Below, in pieces: positions 40,334-48,767 of a DNA stretch of 64,000 bases. Source of the DNA: Rhizobium sp. R635. GTDB lineage: Bacteria; Pseudomonadota; Alphaproteobacteria; Rhizobiales; Rhizobiaceae. The notes beneath the pieces were generated by a model. The model made no database searches and had not been told where the DNA came from. It worked only from the letters and a program-made list of their open reading frames with translations. Positions within the stretch are counted from its first letter, which is position 1, and each line of letters starts with the position of its first letter. The stretch lies in the NCBI RefSeq assembly GCF_002211285.1, contig NZ_LOKX01000032.1, positions 1-64,000 of the forward strand. The letters run 5' to 3'. The translations under genes were made by a program, and so were the position numbers.

Positions 40334-42220
40334 CTATGCCGCGTACCCGCTGCCGAAGGCGGCAACAACTCTGTTGCCGCGCGTCTGCACGGCCGAAGCG
40401 GGCGGTACGGCTGGCCCGGTTCGCAGATCATGCCGCTGATCGCTGCTCAATTTGAAGCGCTCGACCAACCGGCTGAGCGTCTTGGCCTCGTTCGCCAGGG
40501 AGGCACTGGCAGCGGTCGTTTCTTCAACCATCGCGGCGTTCTTCTGAGTGACCTGATCCATCTGGTTGATGGCGACGTTGACTTCGCTGAGGCCTACGGA
40601 TTGTTCCCTTGCGGAGGTTGCGATCGCCTCGATGTGATCGTTGATCGTGGCCACATCTATTTCGATCGTCTTCAGAACTTCGCCGGTCTCGCTGACCAGT
40701 TTGACGCCGTCGCTGACCTCGGCGTTGGAGGTTCGGATCAGTGCTTTGATTTCCTTCGCGGCCGTCGCCGATCTCTGGGCAAGCTCCCGTACTTCCTGCG
40801 CCACGACGGCGAAGCCTTTGCCTGCCTCGCCCGCCCGTGCGGCTTCCACTCCGGCATTCAGTGCCAGGAGATTTGTCTGGAAGGCGATTTCATCGATCAC
40901 GCCGATGATGTTGGAGATCTGGTTCGATGACTCTTCGATCCGGCTCATGGCGTTGACTGCCCTTGCGACAACCTCTCCGGAGCGCAGCGCACTGGTATTC
41001 GCCTGGTTCGCCACCGCTCTTGCTTCCTCGGCACGGTTCGACGAATTGACGACATTCGTGGTGATCTCGTCGAGTGCCGCGGCCGTTTGCTCGAGAGAAG
41101 CAGCCTGCTGCTCCGTTCGCGTCGAAAGATCGTTGGCTCCCTGGCTGATTTCGCGCGTGCCGCCGTCGATGGTCACTGTGGCCGTGGAGATTGCCGAGAG
41201 AGTAGCGGCCAGTTGTTGAACCGAACTGTTGAAGTCGTGACGCAGAGCTTCGAAATCGGCTGCAAAAGCGTCGTCCAGCTGGAATGCCAGATCCCCGGAT
41301 GCGAGGCGCTTCAGTCCTACCGCCAGGCCTGACGTCGCCACGCGAAGCCGTTCGGCCGCCTCGGCTTCGGCCTGTTGCTGAGCAGCTACGCGATCCTGTT
41401 CGGCTTGGGCCCGCGCCTGCTCCGTTTCGGCCTGCAGCTGGCTGTTCGCGATGAGCGCCTGGCGGAACTTTTCTACCGCAGCAGCCATTTCGCCGATCTC
41501 GTCGCTACGCTCGCGTCCGGGTACTTCGCGCGTCGTGTCCCCGTTCCGCAATGAGTTCATATAGGCGGACATCCGAGTTAGCGGCGCGATAACGCGCATA
41601 TGGCTGAGGACGATCGCAGCCACGCCGGCTGCGAATGCGACAGCGAGCGCAACGACGGCCGCCGTGACGCTGAACTCTACCGCGGCATTGGCCGTCGTCA
41701 GGTTGCTGCTGTTGTCGGCTACGTTCAAGTTGACGTCCTTCTGGATCAGGTCACCGGCTGCGTCGTAGTTCGTTTTGCCCTCGCCGAGCAGCAGCATCGT
41801 CGCATCGTCAGGCTTGCCGTTGTCCGCGAGCGCCTTGGCTCGCTGCCATACCTGCTGGTAGGCCGTGTCTGCGCTTACGAAGTCCTGATAGATGGCCCGC
41901 TCGGCATCGGTCGTGATGGCAGATTGGTAGTCCTGCAGGTCTTTGCCGATCTGCTCGGCCGTATCGTTCAAGCCGGAAAGAATCTCCTGGCGCGTTGCGT
42001 CGCGCGCGAGGACATAACCGAGATGTGCAACGCGCATATCGCCGTGGTCGACGTTGAGCTGGTTGAGCGTCAACATGGAGGGGACCGTATCGAAGGCGAT
42101 CGACTGGCTGGCAGTCTTGATCGTGGAAAGGGATCGCAACCCCAGAATACCTTGCCCGAGCGAAATGGCGACCAGTGTTCCAAAAAGTCCGAACAAAGTA
42201 AATTTGAGGGTCATTCGCAT
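40334..42220 (-). CDS. methyl-accepting chemotaxis protein (4HB-MCP sensor, HAMP)
   Basis: 628 residues. Membrane segments at ~8-26 and ~187-208 bracket a four-helix-bundle periplasmic sensor; a HAMP domain follows (~210-262, MRVIAPLTRMSAYMNSLRNGD..REVPGRERSDEIGEM), then the cytoplasmic coiled coil with the signalling tip EIAFQTNLLALNAGVEAARAGEAGKGFAVVAQEVRELA (~443-480). No CheR-binding pentapeptide is seen at the C-terminus. SD AAGGAG before ATG 42220. It carries its own terminator. The ligand is unknown, and its place in the iron region may be coincidental. Confidence 0.9.
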   Translation of the reverse strand: MRMTLKFTLFGLFGTLVAISLGQGILGLRSLSTIKTASQSIAFDTVPSMLTLNQLNVDHGDMRVAHLGYVLARDATRQEILSGLNDTAEQIGKDLQDYQSAITTDAERAIYQDFVSADTAYQQVWQRAKALADNGKPDDATMLLLGEGKTNYDAAGDLIQKDVNLNVADNSSNLTTANAAVEFSVTAAVVALAVAFAAGVAAIVLSHMRVIAPLTRMSAYMNSLRNGDTTREVPGRERSDEIGEMAAAVEKFRQALIANSQLQAETEQARAQAEQDRVAAQQQAEAEAAERLRVATSGLAVGLKRLASGDLAFQLDDAFAADFEALRHDFNSSVQQLAATLSAISTATVTIDGGTREISQGANDLSTRTEQQAASLEQTAAALDEITTNVVNSSNRAEEARAVANQANTSALRSGEVVARAVNAMSRIEESSNQISNIIGVIDEIAFQTNLLALNAGVEAARAGEAGKGFAVVAQEVRELAQRSATAAKEIKALIRTSNAEVSDGVKLVSETGEVLKTIEIDVATINDHIEAIATSAREQSVGLSEVNVAINQMDQVTQKNAAMVEETTAASASLANEAKTLSRLVERFKLSSDQRHDLRTGPAVPPASAVQTRGNRVVAAFGSGYAA

Positions 42221-42457
42221 GATGTCTGCTCCTTAGTCTTGCCGAGAGGCCTCGTGCGAGAACGGGAGCATCGGGATCCGTAAATTTTTATTAATCATGC
42301 GGCTTCCTCGTTTTTGTCGCTTCTTCCGCATTCGGGATGTGGATAGGCGTGCGCGTTGAGGATAGCTGCGGCGAGCCTATGCTGTATTAGCCAGGCAGAA
42401 CATGTTGTATTCAGTTCGCGGCGGCTTTGGGAGAGTTGGCCGGTCAGGGAGGAATTG

Positions 42458-43459
42458 ATGGCGGATGATCAAGGTTTGCCGTTCACCTTTCAATATGGCG
42501 GTTCTTCGTTTGATAACATGATCGAAACCCTCGGCGGCGCATTCGGGACATTTACCGCCGAGCCGGCGCGACGCAGCCGCGAATTCAGCTGGGGGATCGA
42601 TCTTGCGGTGAGCGACAGGACGATACTGGTGCGAGGCTCACACCAGGACCAATTCACCTTTCGGGTGGAGCCGATTTCGGAAACGGCTCAATACTTGTGC
42701 GTCATCGTCCCACGCAATGGTGGCATGGGCATCACCCGCAGCTCCCGTTGCGGTCAGGCTTGCTCGAACAGGCTTCTTCTCTACACCAATTACGAAGCCG
42801 GCGAGGTGGCGATGTATGGTCAGAATAGTCTGATAGACGAGCTGTTGATCGACTGGTCCATCATTCGCCAAACCGTGGCGCAAATTTTCGAAAGACCGTT
42901 GGATGGGTCCCTGGAATTTCTGTTCGAATTGGACGGGACGACCGCGGCCGGCGCGACGATAAAAGGGCTCGCCGAGACGATCATCGACGGTATGAGTGGG
43001 GCCGGTCTCTTGATGAGGTCTCCCATTGCGATGGCGAATCTCACCCAGACCATGGCTGATCTCGTGGTTCGCCAGGTGCCGCATCGTCTAACGCCGTTTC
43101 TCGGCAAGAAAGTGCATATGATCGCACCGCGCCATGTCCGCCGGGCAATCGAATTCATGCATGAGAATATCGATCAGCCGATTACCATGGCGCTCGTCGC
43201 CGAATTCGTCGGGGTCTCCACCCGAGCTCTCGAAATCGGCTTCCGTATGTTCAAATACACGAGTCCGGCAGGCTATCTGCAGGCGTTGCGGCTACAGGCA
43301 GTCCGGCGAGATCTTCTCGATCCTGCAAATGATGAGAGCGTCAAATCTGTCTGTCTGAAGTGGGGTTTCTTCCACTTCGGGCGCTTCTCGGCCGTCTATG
43401 CCTCTGCCTACGGAGAAAAACCATCCGAAACGCGCCTGCGCTCCCGAGCCTTAAGATAG
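42458..43459 (+). CDS. AraC-family transcriptional regulator
   Basis: 333 residues from ATG 42458, which follows GGGAGGAATTG; the frame extends upstream without family likeness. N-terminal ligand-binding region of the AraC_binding_2 sort (residues ~20-190) and C-terminal double helix-turn-helix at ~228-330 (RRAIEFMHENIDQPITMALVAEFVGVSTRALEIGFRMF; SVKSVCLKWGFFHFGRFSAVYASAYGEKPSETRLR). Divergent from the chemoreceptor gene across about 240 bases, so it may regulate it. Target genes are not evident. Confidence 0.82.
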   Translation: MADDQGLPFTFQYGGSSFDNMIETLGGAFGTFTAEPARRSREFSWGIDLAVSDRTILVRGSHQDQFTFRVEPISETAQYLCVIVPRNGGMGITRSSRCGQACSNRLLLYTNYEAGEVAMYGQNSLIDELLIDWSIIRQTVAQIFERPLDGSLEFLFELDGTTAAGATIKGLAETIIDGMSGAGLLMRSPIAMANLTQTMADLVVRQVPHRLTPFLGKKVHMIAPRHVRRAIEFMHENIDQPITMALVAEFVGVSTRALEIGFRMFKYTSPAGYLQALRLQAVRRDLLDPANDESVKSVCLKWGFFHFGRFSAVYASAYGEKPSETRLRSRALR

Positions 43460-43485
43460 GAGGCGTGGCATAGGCGCGGCCGGAT

Positions 43486-44016
43486 TCAGAAGGCGCGAAA
43501 AAGCCTGTCCCACAGCGCCCGCGCAGGCGATGCCAGTGGTTTCGATTCTTCGGTCGCAATCTTGATGTCTGGGCCACTCCCTTGTGTCGTGAATTCCGCA
43601 GTCATCCGGGCGAAATTGCTCGCCACCTCGGCAAAACGCACGGATCCGCTTTCGCCAAGCACTTTACGCAGCGTCGCTAAAGTCAGGTCGAAGTTCCTGT
43701 GAATCTGCTCGAACCGCCCGCAACTTCGTTTTTCTATGCGCACGGCAAGATCGCCGTCCGCGAGCGCCGAGACGACCCGGCTGATCTCGGAATAGCTTTC
43801 CTGCAGGACGGTGAGCAGTTCGTTGAAAGTTTCGGCACTTCGATTGAACTCCGGGTCTTGAAAGTTCTGCCGTATTCGCCCCGAGAAATCTCCCTGGGCA
43901 GCAGCGCTAGCCGCAGCAACGAGTTCCAGGCGGAATCGGCCGGCTTCTCCGTCCGCCCTCGGCTCTTCAGCTTCCAACAGTTCAAGCATATTGCCGCTCG
44001 TGTCCTGGTCGTTCAC
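43486..44016 (-). CDS. stand-alone HAMP-like repeat protein
   Basis: About 176 residues from a GTG at 44016 (GGGAG upstream); ATG 43989 and a longer frame to 44094 are alternatives. It contains two HAMP-like units, AAASAAAQGDFSGRI..ETFNELLTVLQESYSEI and VVSALADGDLAVRIEKRSCGRFEQIHRNFDLTLATLRKVLGE, as found before the signalling domain of soluble chemoreceptors. The signalling domain itself is absent and there is no membrane segment. It may be a broken receptor or a small adaptor for the nearby chemoreceptor; I cannot say which. Confidence 0.5.
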   Translation of the reverse strand: MNDQDTSGNMLELLEAEEPRADGEAGRFRLELVAAASAAAQGDFSGRIRQNFQDPEFNRSAETFNELLTVLQESYSEISRVVSALADGDLAVRIEKRSCGRFEQIHRNFDLTLATLRKVLGESGSVRFAEVASNFARMTAEFTTQGSGPDIKIATEESKPLASPARALWDRLFRAF

Positions 44017-44140
44017 CGGGCCGAACTCCCTTGAAGCCCACGATAGCCGGACTGCGGCTTGAGATCGTACCGGGTCAGCATCTCTCAAAACCACACAGCC
44101 AATTGGTTTCCATTTTTCACGCCGGATTGGCAGGCGCGAG

Positions 44141-44416
44141 CTACGTGACGATCAACGGCTTGGTCTGATGGCCGTCTAGCACCTCACCCTGTTGGTTCGT
44201 GCATTGGCTCTCCTTGGCCGAGGCGGGTGCCGTATCGGATTCTGTTCGCGCGGCATTGGCGAGCCGCGTCAGCTTCGCAAACATGGCAACCAGTTGATCC
44301 ATCACCGCTGCGATATTCGTACGGGCTTCTTCCAGCTGCTCTGCCGGCGAACTCGGTTCCTTTGCATCGCCTGAAGGATCTGCTTGCTTCCCGGGGAACG
44401 TGATTATGTTGCTCAT
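44141..44416 (-). CDS. small hypothetical protein
   Basis: 91-residue protein starting MSNIITFPGKQADPSGDAK behind AGGGAG. The opening SNIITFPG resembles many small rhizobial hypothetical proteins of unknown role. The middle (residues ~25-58, AEQLEEARTNIAAVMDQLVAMFAKLTRLANAA) is an amphipathic helix, possibly coiled coil. It lies 124 bases upstream of the HAMP-like gene on the same strand. No function can be offered. Confidence 0.45.
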   Translation of the reverse strand: MSNIITFPGKQADPSGDAKEPSSPAEQLEEARTNIAAVMDQLVAMFAKLTRLANAARTESDTAPASAKESQCTNQQGEVLDGHQTKPLIVT

Positions 44417-44629
44417 GGGGCTCCCTATGAAATTGGTGGCAGATGATCGGCAAGCTCGCCTGATCATCCGGATGGCCATGCCTCGTGCAGGGCCTGCCTC
44501 TGCATTGGTGGAGCTATCCTTTACGGTGGATGAAGAACAAGCGGCGCGAGGAGATAGCTTCGCAGATCGGATACTGATTTGCGCACTTGAAGAGTGTCGG
44601 GACGCGATTCTCTGCGAACTGCCGCGCCC

Positions 44630-46594
44630 TCACGCCCGCCGGCGCAGAACGATCAGCAGCATCGGCGCTCCCACAAGGGCGGAGATCAAGCCGGCGGGCA
44701 CCTGATAGGGGAAGGCGGCCATGCGGCCGGCCCAGTCGGCGATGACGAGCAGGGTCGCGCCGATGAGGGCGGCGGCGAGGAGCTGGGTGGAGGGGCGGCG
44801 AAGGCCGAGGCCGTGGGCGAGGTGCGGCGCCATCAGGCCGATGAAGCTCAAGGGGCCGACGACAAGTGTCGCGGCTGCCGTCATGATCGCCGAGAGCCCG
44901 AACAGGACCGCGCGCGTGGGGACGATCCTGAGGCCGAGTTCGCTCGCCGCCTCCGGGCCGAGCTGCAGCAGCGCAAGCCATCGGCTGGCGAGAAAGGCAG
45001 CGATGAGGCAGACAAGCGCGATCGAGAGGGCGCTTGCGGCAACCGCATTGTCGACGAAATAAGTCGAGCCGGCCATCCAGCGGATGAGCGCGAGGCCGCG
45101 GGGATCGCCGCTCGCGGCAAGGACGCCGATCCCGGCATCGAGCATCGCGCCGAAGGCGATGCCGGCGAGCAGCACGCGGTTCGGGCCGAAGCCGGAACGG
45201 GCGCTCAAGAGGAAGATCAGCATAAGCACGGCAAGCGCTCCGCCGCCGGCAAAGGCAAGCTGGACGGTGAGCCCCGGCGCTGAAAAGGCGAAGAGGGCGG
45301 CCGCGACGCCGAGGGTCGCCCCGGCCGATACGCCGAGCACTTCGGGGCTTGCCATTTCGTTTCCGGTCAGCCGCTGCAGAATGAGGCCGGTCACGCCGAG
45401 CACGGTTCCGGCGCCGAACGCCGCGGCGACGCGCGGCAGGCGAAGCGGGAGGATCTCGTCCCATGAGGCGGCCGGCAGCCAGCCCCAGGCGCCGTCGGGC
45501 GCGCGGCCGAAGAAGATCGCGGCGATCGCTAGTGCAACGACCGAGGCGAGCAGCAGGGCAAGCGGTGCCGTTTTACGGCCGGGCGCAAGCCGTGGCGAGG
45601 TCATGGCAGGCAGCGCGCGCGAGGCGGTGGCGAGGCGCGGCAGAAGCGCTATCAGGATCGGCCCGCCGAGCAGTGCCGTCACCGCGCCCGTCGGCACGAA
45701 ATCTCCGGGAGCAAGAAGCTTGATGGTCTCGTCCGTCAGGAGGAGAAGGCCGGCGCCGGCAACGGGCGACCAGACCAATTGACTGAGGATGCGCCTGGCG
45801 CCGGCCAGCCGGACGATCTGCGGGGCGACCAGCCCGATGAAGCCGATGACGCCGACGGCGCTGGTGACGAGGGCGCTCAGCGCAATCGCGATCGCCAGGA
45901 CGAAGCCCCGCGCCCATTTGATCCGCAGGCCGAGGCTGGTTGCGCCGGCATCGCCGAGCTGGCTCAGCGCCAGCGGCCGCGTGGCGAGAAGGGCAAGGGC
46001 GGCAAGCAGCGCCACCTTCGGCAGCAGCGACAGCGGGATCGCCCAGCTTTGCTGCGAGAGCGAGCCGGCGCCCCAGATGAAGATGCCGGAGAGATATTGA
46101 TCGTTCATCAGAATGAGGATCGCCGCCGCCGCGCCGCACCAGAGGCCGATGATCATGCCCGACAGGATGAGGGAAAAGGGCGAAAAGCCGTGCCGGGCGC
46201 TGATCGAAAAGATGGCGAAAGCGGCAGCGGCACTTCCGCCGAGCGCGACCGCGTCTCGGCCCCATCCCGCCAATGAGGGGACGGCGAGCATGGCGGAAAC
46301 CAGCGCCAGATTGGCGCCGGCCGAGACGCCGAGCGTCGTCGGCGAGGCCAGCGGATTGCGCAGCACCTGCTGCAGGATCGTTCCCGACAGCGCGAGCGCG
46401 GCTCCCGTGATCAGCGCCGTCGCCATGCGCGGCAGCGTGGAATAGAGAAGCAGCAGGTGCTGGGCGTCGTAACCGCCCGTCGTCTCCAGATGCGGCAGCG
46501 CCGGCAGGAGATCGAGAGCGGCCAGGCTGAGGCCTGAAAACAGCAGCAGCGCCGCAAGTGCCGGCGCGCCGAAGTGGGAAAATTGCGCGTTCAT
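44630..46594 (-). CDS. fhuB: ferric hydroxamate ABC permease FhuB (two fused FecCD domains)
   Basis: 654-residue membrane protein made of two homologous FecCD permease halves, residues ~1-320 and ~335-654. Each half has the block for ATPase contact and the membrane core: RMATALITGAALALSGTILQQVLRNPLASPTTLGVSAGANLAL in the first and RVAAAFGAGTVLGVTGLILQRLTGNEMASPEVLGVSAGATLGV in the second. Length equals E. coli FhuB (~660). ATG at 46594 overlaps the fhuD stop by one base. It imports ferric-hydroxamate through the inner membrane; no FhuC ATPase gene is in the window. Confidence 0.9.
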   Translation of the reverse strand: MNAQFSHFGAPALAALLLFSGLSLAALDLLPALPHLETTGGYDAQHLLLLYSTLPRMATALITGAALALSGTILQQVLRNPLASPTTLGVSAGANLALVSAMLAVPSLAGWGRDAVALGGSAAAAFAIFSISARHGFSPFSLILSGMIIGLWCGAAAAILILMNDQYLSGIFIWGAGSLSQQSWAIPLSLLPKVALLAALALLATRPLALSQLGDAGATSLGLRIKWARGFVLAIAIALSALVTSAVGVIGFIGLVAPQIVRLAGARRILSQLVWSPVAGAGLLLLTDETIKLLAPGDFVPTGAVTALLGGPILIALLPRLATASRALPAMTSPRLAPGRKTAPLALLLASVVALAIAAIFFGRAPDGAWGWLPAASWDEILPLRLPRVAAAFGAGTVLGVTGLILQRLTGNEMASPEVLGVSAGATLGVAAALFAFSAPGLTVQLAFAGGGALAVLMLIFLLSARSGFGPNRVLLAGIAFGAMLDAGIGVLAASGDPRGLALIRWMAGSTYFVDNAVAASALSIALVCLIAAFLASRWLALLQLGPEAASELGLRIVPTRAVLFGLSAIMTAAATLVVGPLSFIGLMAPHLAHGLGLRRPSTQLLAAALIGATLLVIADWAGRMAAFPYQVPAGLISALVGAPMLLIVLRRRA

Positions 46595-47460
46595 CAGGCG
46601 GCAGTCTCCAGAACATCGACCATCAGGGTCGAAAAGCGCAGCGCCTCCTGGACCATTCCAAACATCAGGACGCCTGGAACGACCGAGATCCGCTGCCGCC
46701 GGACGAAGGGAAGGCTGGTCCAGAGCGGGCTTTCGGAAAGCCGGGTCAGGACATCGGGCGGAAGCAGCGGCGACACGACGACGAGGTGGGCTTCTTCGCC
46801 GAGTTCGGCGAGCTGCTCCAGGCCGATCGTCTGAAATCCCCAATAGCTCGCCTCGCCCTTCCAGGCATTCTCCAGGCCGATGCGTCTCATGGCGCCGCCG
46901 TAAAGCCCGGGGCCGCCATAGATGCGCGCATGCCTCTGGTCGATGAAATTGATGACGGCGACAGGCGGCGCGGACAGGCTTTTCACCCGCTCGCGCAACT
47001 GGCCGAACGTCGCATCGGCGCGGGACAGAAACGCCTCCGCTTCCCGCTGTCGCCCGAGCATGGCGCCGAGACGCAGCGTTTCGGCATAGGAGCGGTCGAG
47101 CGCATCGCCGTTCTCGGCATAGACGGTGAAGGTCTCCACGGGTGCGATGCGGGACAGCTTTTCATCCAGCGCCGCCAGGAACGGCGTGCTGAGGATCAGC
47201 GACGGCCGGAGGCTGGTGAGAACTTCGAGATTGATCTCCGACGTGGTGCCGACATCGACGACATCAGGCGGCATAGACGGCTCGACAACCCATTCCGGCC
47301 AGTTCCGCAGCGCGGCGATCGCACGCGGCACGCTGCCGAGCGCCAGCATCGTCGATGCCAGTCCGTAATCGAGCGAGACGACCGCACCATCGCGGGCGCG
47401 CGCGACGAAAGGTGTGCTGGTCATTGCCAGCGCGCCCAGAAGAAAGTCCCGTCGTCTCAA
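46594..47460 (-). CDS. fhuD: ferric hydroxamate periplasmic binding protein FhuD (Tat-type signal)
   Basis: 288-residue class III binding protein. Starts with TTG at 47460 in a TTGA overlap with the acetyltransferase stop; the N-terminus MRRRDFLLGALAMTSTPFVARA is a twin-arginine signal. Binding domain: VVSLDYGLASTMLALGSVPRAIAAL (residues ~27-51), VDVGTTSEINLEVLTSLRPSLILSTPFLAALDEKLSRIAPV (~66-107), and a long connecting helix. FhuD delivers ferric-hydroxamate to FhuB. Gene order acetyltransferase-fhuD-fhuB is one operon with 4- and 1-base overlaps. Confidence 0.87.
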   Translation of the reverse strand: MRRRDFLLGALAMTSTPFVARARDGAVVSLDYGLASTMLALGSVPRAIAALRNWPEWVVEPSMPPDVVDVGTTSEINLEVLTSLRPSLILSTPFLAALDEKLSRIAPVETFTVYAENGDALDRSYAETLRLGAMLGRQREAEAFLSRADATFGQLRERVKSLSAPPVAVINFIDQRHARIYGGPGLYGGAMRRIGLENAWKGEASYWGFQTIGLEQLAELGEEAHLVVVSPLLPPDVLTRLSESPLWTSLPFVRRQRISVVPGVLMFGMVQEALRFSTLMVDVLETAA

Positions 47461-47948
47461 AGCGCGGTCTCGCTCGGCTGTTTTCCGGCGAGCGGCTTGA
47501 CCATGAAGAGGCAGGGATGGTCTTCGTGCCAGAGCTTGGCAAACACCTCCGCCCTGACGAAGCCGTTCCGGTCGTAGAAGCGGCGGGTCGCCTCGAATTG
47601 CGGTTCGTCGCGGCCGCGCGGCGCCAGTGTCTTGACCGTCAGCAGCCGGGCGCCCGATTGATGGGCGAAACGTTCGGCCGCGTCGACGAGATGCCGTCCG
47701 GCGCCGTGGCCGTGATATTCCGGCCGCGTCGCGATCAGCGCGATCTCGACAGCGCCGGGCAGGTGCGGCTTCAGCGCGATCATGGCGGTGACGACATCCG
47801 CCTCGACATAGCCGAACACCGGCAGATCCTCGACTGCCTCCGCGCTCGCTTCGATGACCTCGGGTTCCGAAAACCAGTCGGGCAGGGCGCCCATGATCGA
47901 TCGGCAGAGCTCCGCCTTGCCCGTCAGGATCTCAACTGTTCGTCCCAT
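47457..47948 (-). CDS. vbsC: GNAT N-acetyltransferase, probable VbsC
   Basis: 163-residue GNAT protein with the acetyl-CoA motif IALIATRPEYHGHGAGRHLVDAAERFAHQSGARLLTVKT (residues ~68-106) and FYDRNGFVRAEVF (~121-133). ATG 47948 is chosen because GGAG precedes it and it opens the domain. In vicibactin synthesis VbsC acetylates the alpha-amino group with acetyl-CoA, and in R. leguminosarum vbsC is iron-regulated but does not need RpoI. This gene has an iron box and no RpoI-type promoter, and sits beside rpoI, so it is the best candidate; the sequence alone shows only a GNAT. Confidence 0.6.
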   Translation of the reverse strand: MGRTVEILTGKAELCRSIMGALPDWFSEPEVIEASAEAVEDLPVFGYVEADVVTAMIALKPHLPGAVEIALIATRPEYHGHGAGRHLVDAAERFAHQSGARLLTVKTLAPRGRDEPQFEATRRFYDRNGFVRAEVFAKLWHEDHPCLFMVKPLAGKQPSETAL

Positions 47949-47979
47949 TTTTTCTCGTCTCCGGTCGGCCGATTTAAAC

Positions 47980-48008
47980 TTGACTCCTGTTATCACCTTA
48001 AATTAGAC
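47980..48008 (+). promoter_or_regulatory. sigma-70-like promoter of rpoI
   Basis: TTGACT (47980-47985), 17-base spacer, TTAGAC (48003-48008), about 100 bases before the rpoI start. The iron box at 47981-47995 lies over its -35 and spacer, so a bound repressor would block it. Confidence 0.5.
47981..47995. promoter_or_regulatory. RirA-type iron-responsive box between the fhu operon and rpoI
   Basis: TGA-CTCCTGTTA-TCA, the TGA-N9-TCA pattern, is flanked by partly symmetrical TTTAAACT and CCTTAAATT. It lies in the divergent space between the vbsC-fhuD-fhuB operon and rpoI and could repress both under sufficient iron. Confidence 0.6.
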
Positions 48009-48110
48009 ACTGCAATCAAATCGTGTACCTTTGTTCAAAGGCAGCACCGAGGCCGAACCGACCAGCAACGACAGAGCCTGATTTTCCATTTGTAAAAAGG
48101 GTACAGGACA

Positions 48111-48767
48111 ATGCGAGCATCGCATCGTGATGTGAACGGAAATGCGGTTGTCAACGCGATGATCGAAAACAAGGAGAAACTCCTTAAAACGATTGAAAGC
48201 GTTGTCAAATCAAGGTCATATTCTGAGGATATATTTCAGGATGGCGTCATCAAGGCTTACGGGGTGAATGTCGAAGGCATTCGTTGCCCCATCGGTTACG
48301 CATTCCGGATGGTCTATAACCTCGCGCTTGACGAGAGCCGGCGGCGGCGTCAGCAGATGAACAACTATAGGTCGATAGACCAGGTGCAGGAGATTACCGC
48401 TCCGATCCCGACCGTGCTCGACCAGCTCGTCGCCGCCGAGACTTTACGCGATGTGCTCGCCTCGCTGGAAGCGCTGCCGAAGCGGACCAACGACGCCTTC
48501 ATCCGCCATCGCCTGAACGGCGTGCCGCAGAAGGATATAGCGGCCGAACTCGGCGTATCGAGGACGCTCGTCAATTTCATGATCAAGGCGGCGGAGCAGC
48601 ATTGCCATTCGGCGATCACCGAACCCGCCAGCCCCGATCATGAACCTCGCCGGGATACTACCGCCGTGCGGCGTGCAGCGCCTGCTGCAGGTCGCTCCAC
48701 AGCAGTTCCGGCTCTTCCAGCCCAACGGCGAAACGAATTGTCTGTTCGCTCACGCCGAACCGGATGA
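48111..48767 (+). CDS. rpoI: ECF sigma factor RpoI (PvdS type), activator of vicibactin genes
   Basis: 218-residue iron-starvation sigma factor. Region 2: SYSEDIFQDGVIKAYGVNVEGIRCPIGYAFRMVYNLALDESRRRRQ (residues ~36-82). Region 4: LRDVLASLEALPKRTNDAFIRHRLNGVPQKDIAAELGVSRTLVNFMIKAAEQHC (~110-163). The pattern is that of PvdS/RpoI, which transcribes siderophore genes. The last ~35 residues (RR, AP-rich) are read from DNA antisense to the 3' end of vbsL and are unlike the usual family end. Divergent from the fhu operon and convergent with vbsL. No adjacent anti-sigma gene, as for other RpoI. Confidence 0.88.
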   Translation: MRASHRDVNGNAVVNAMIENKEKLLKTIESVVKSRSYSEDIFQDGVIKAYGVNVEGIRCPIGYAFRMVYNLALDESRRRRQQMNNYRSIDQVQEITAPIPTVLDQLVAAETLRDVLASLEALPKRTNDAFIRHRLNGVPQKDIAAELGVSRTLVNFMIKAAEQHCHSAITEPASPDHEPRRDTTAVRRAAPAAGRSTAVPALPAQRRNELSVRSRRTG

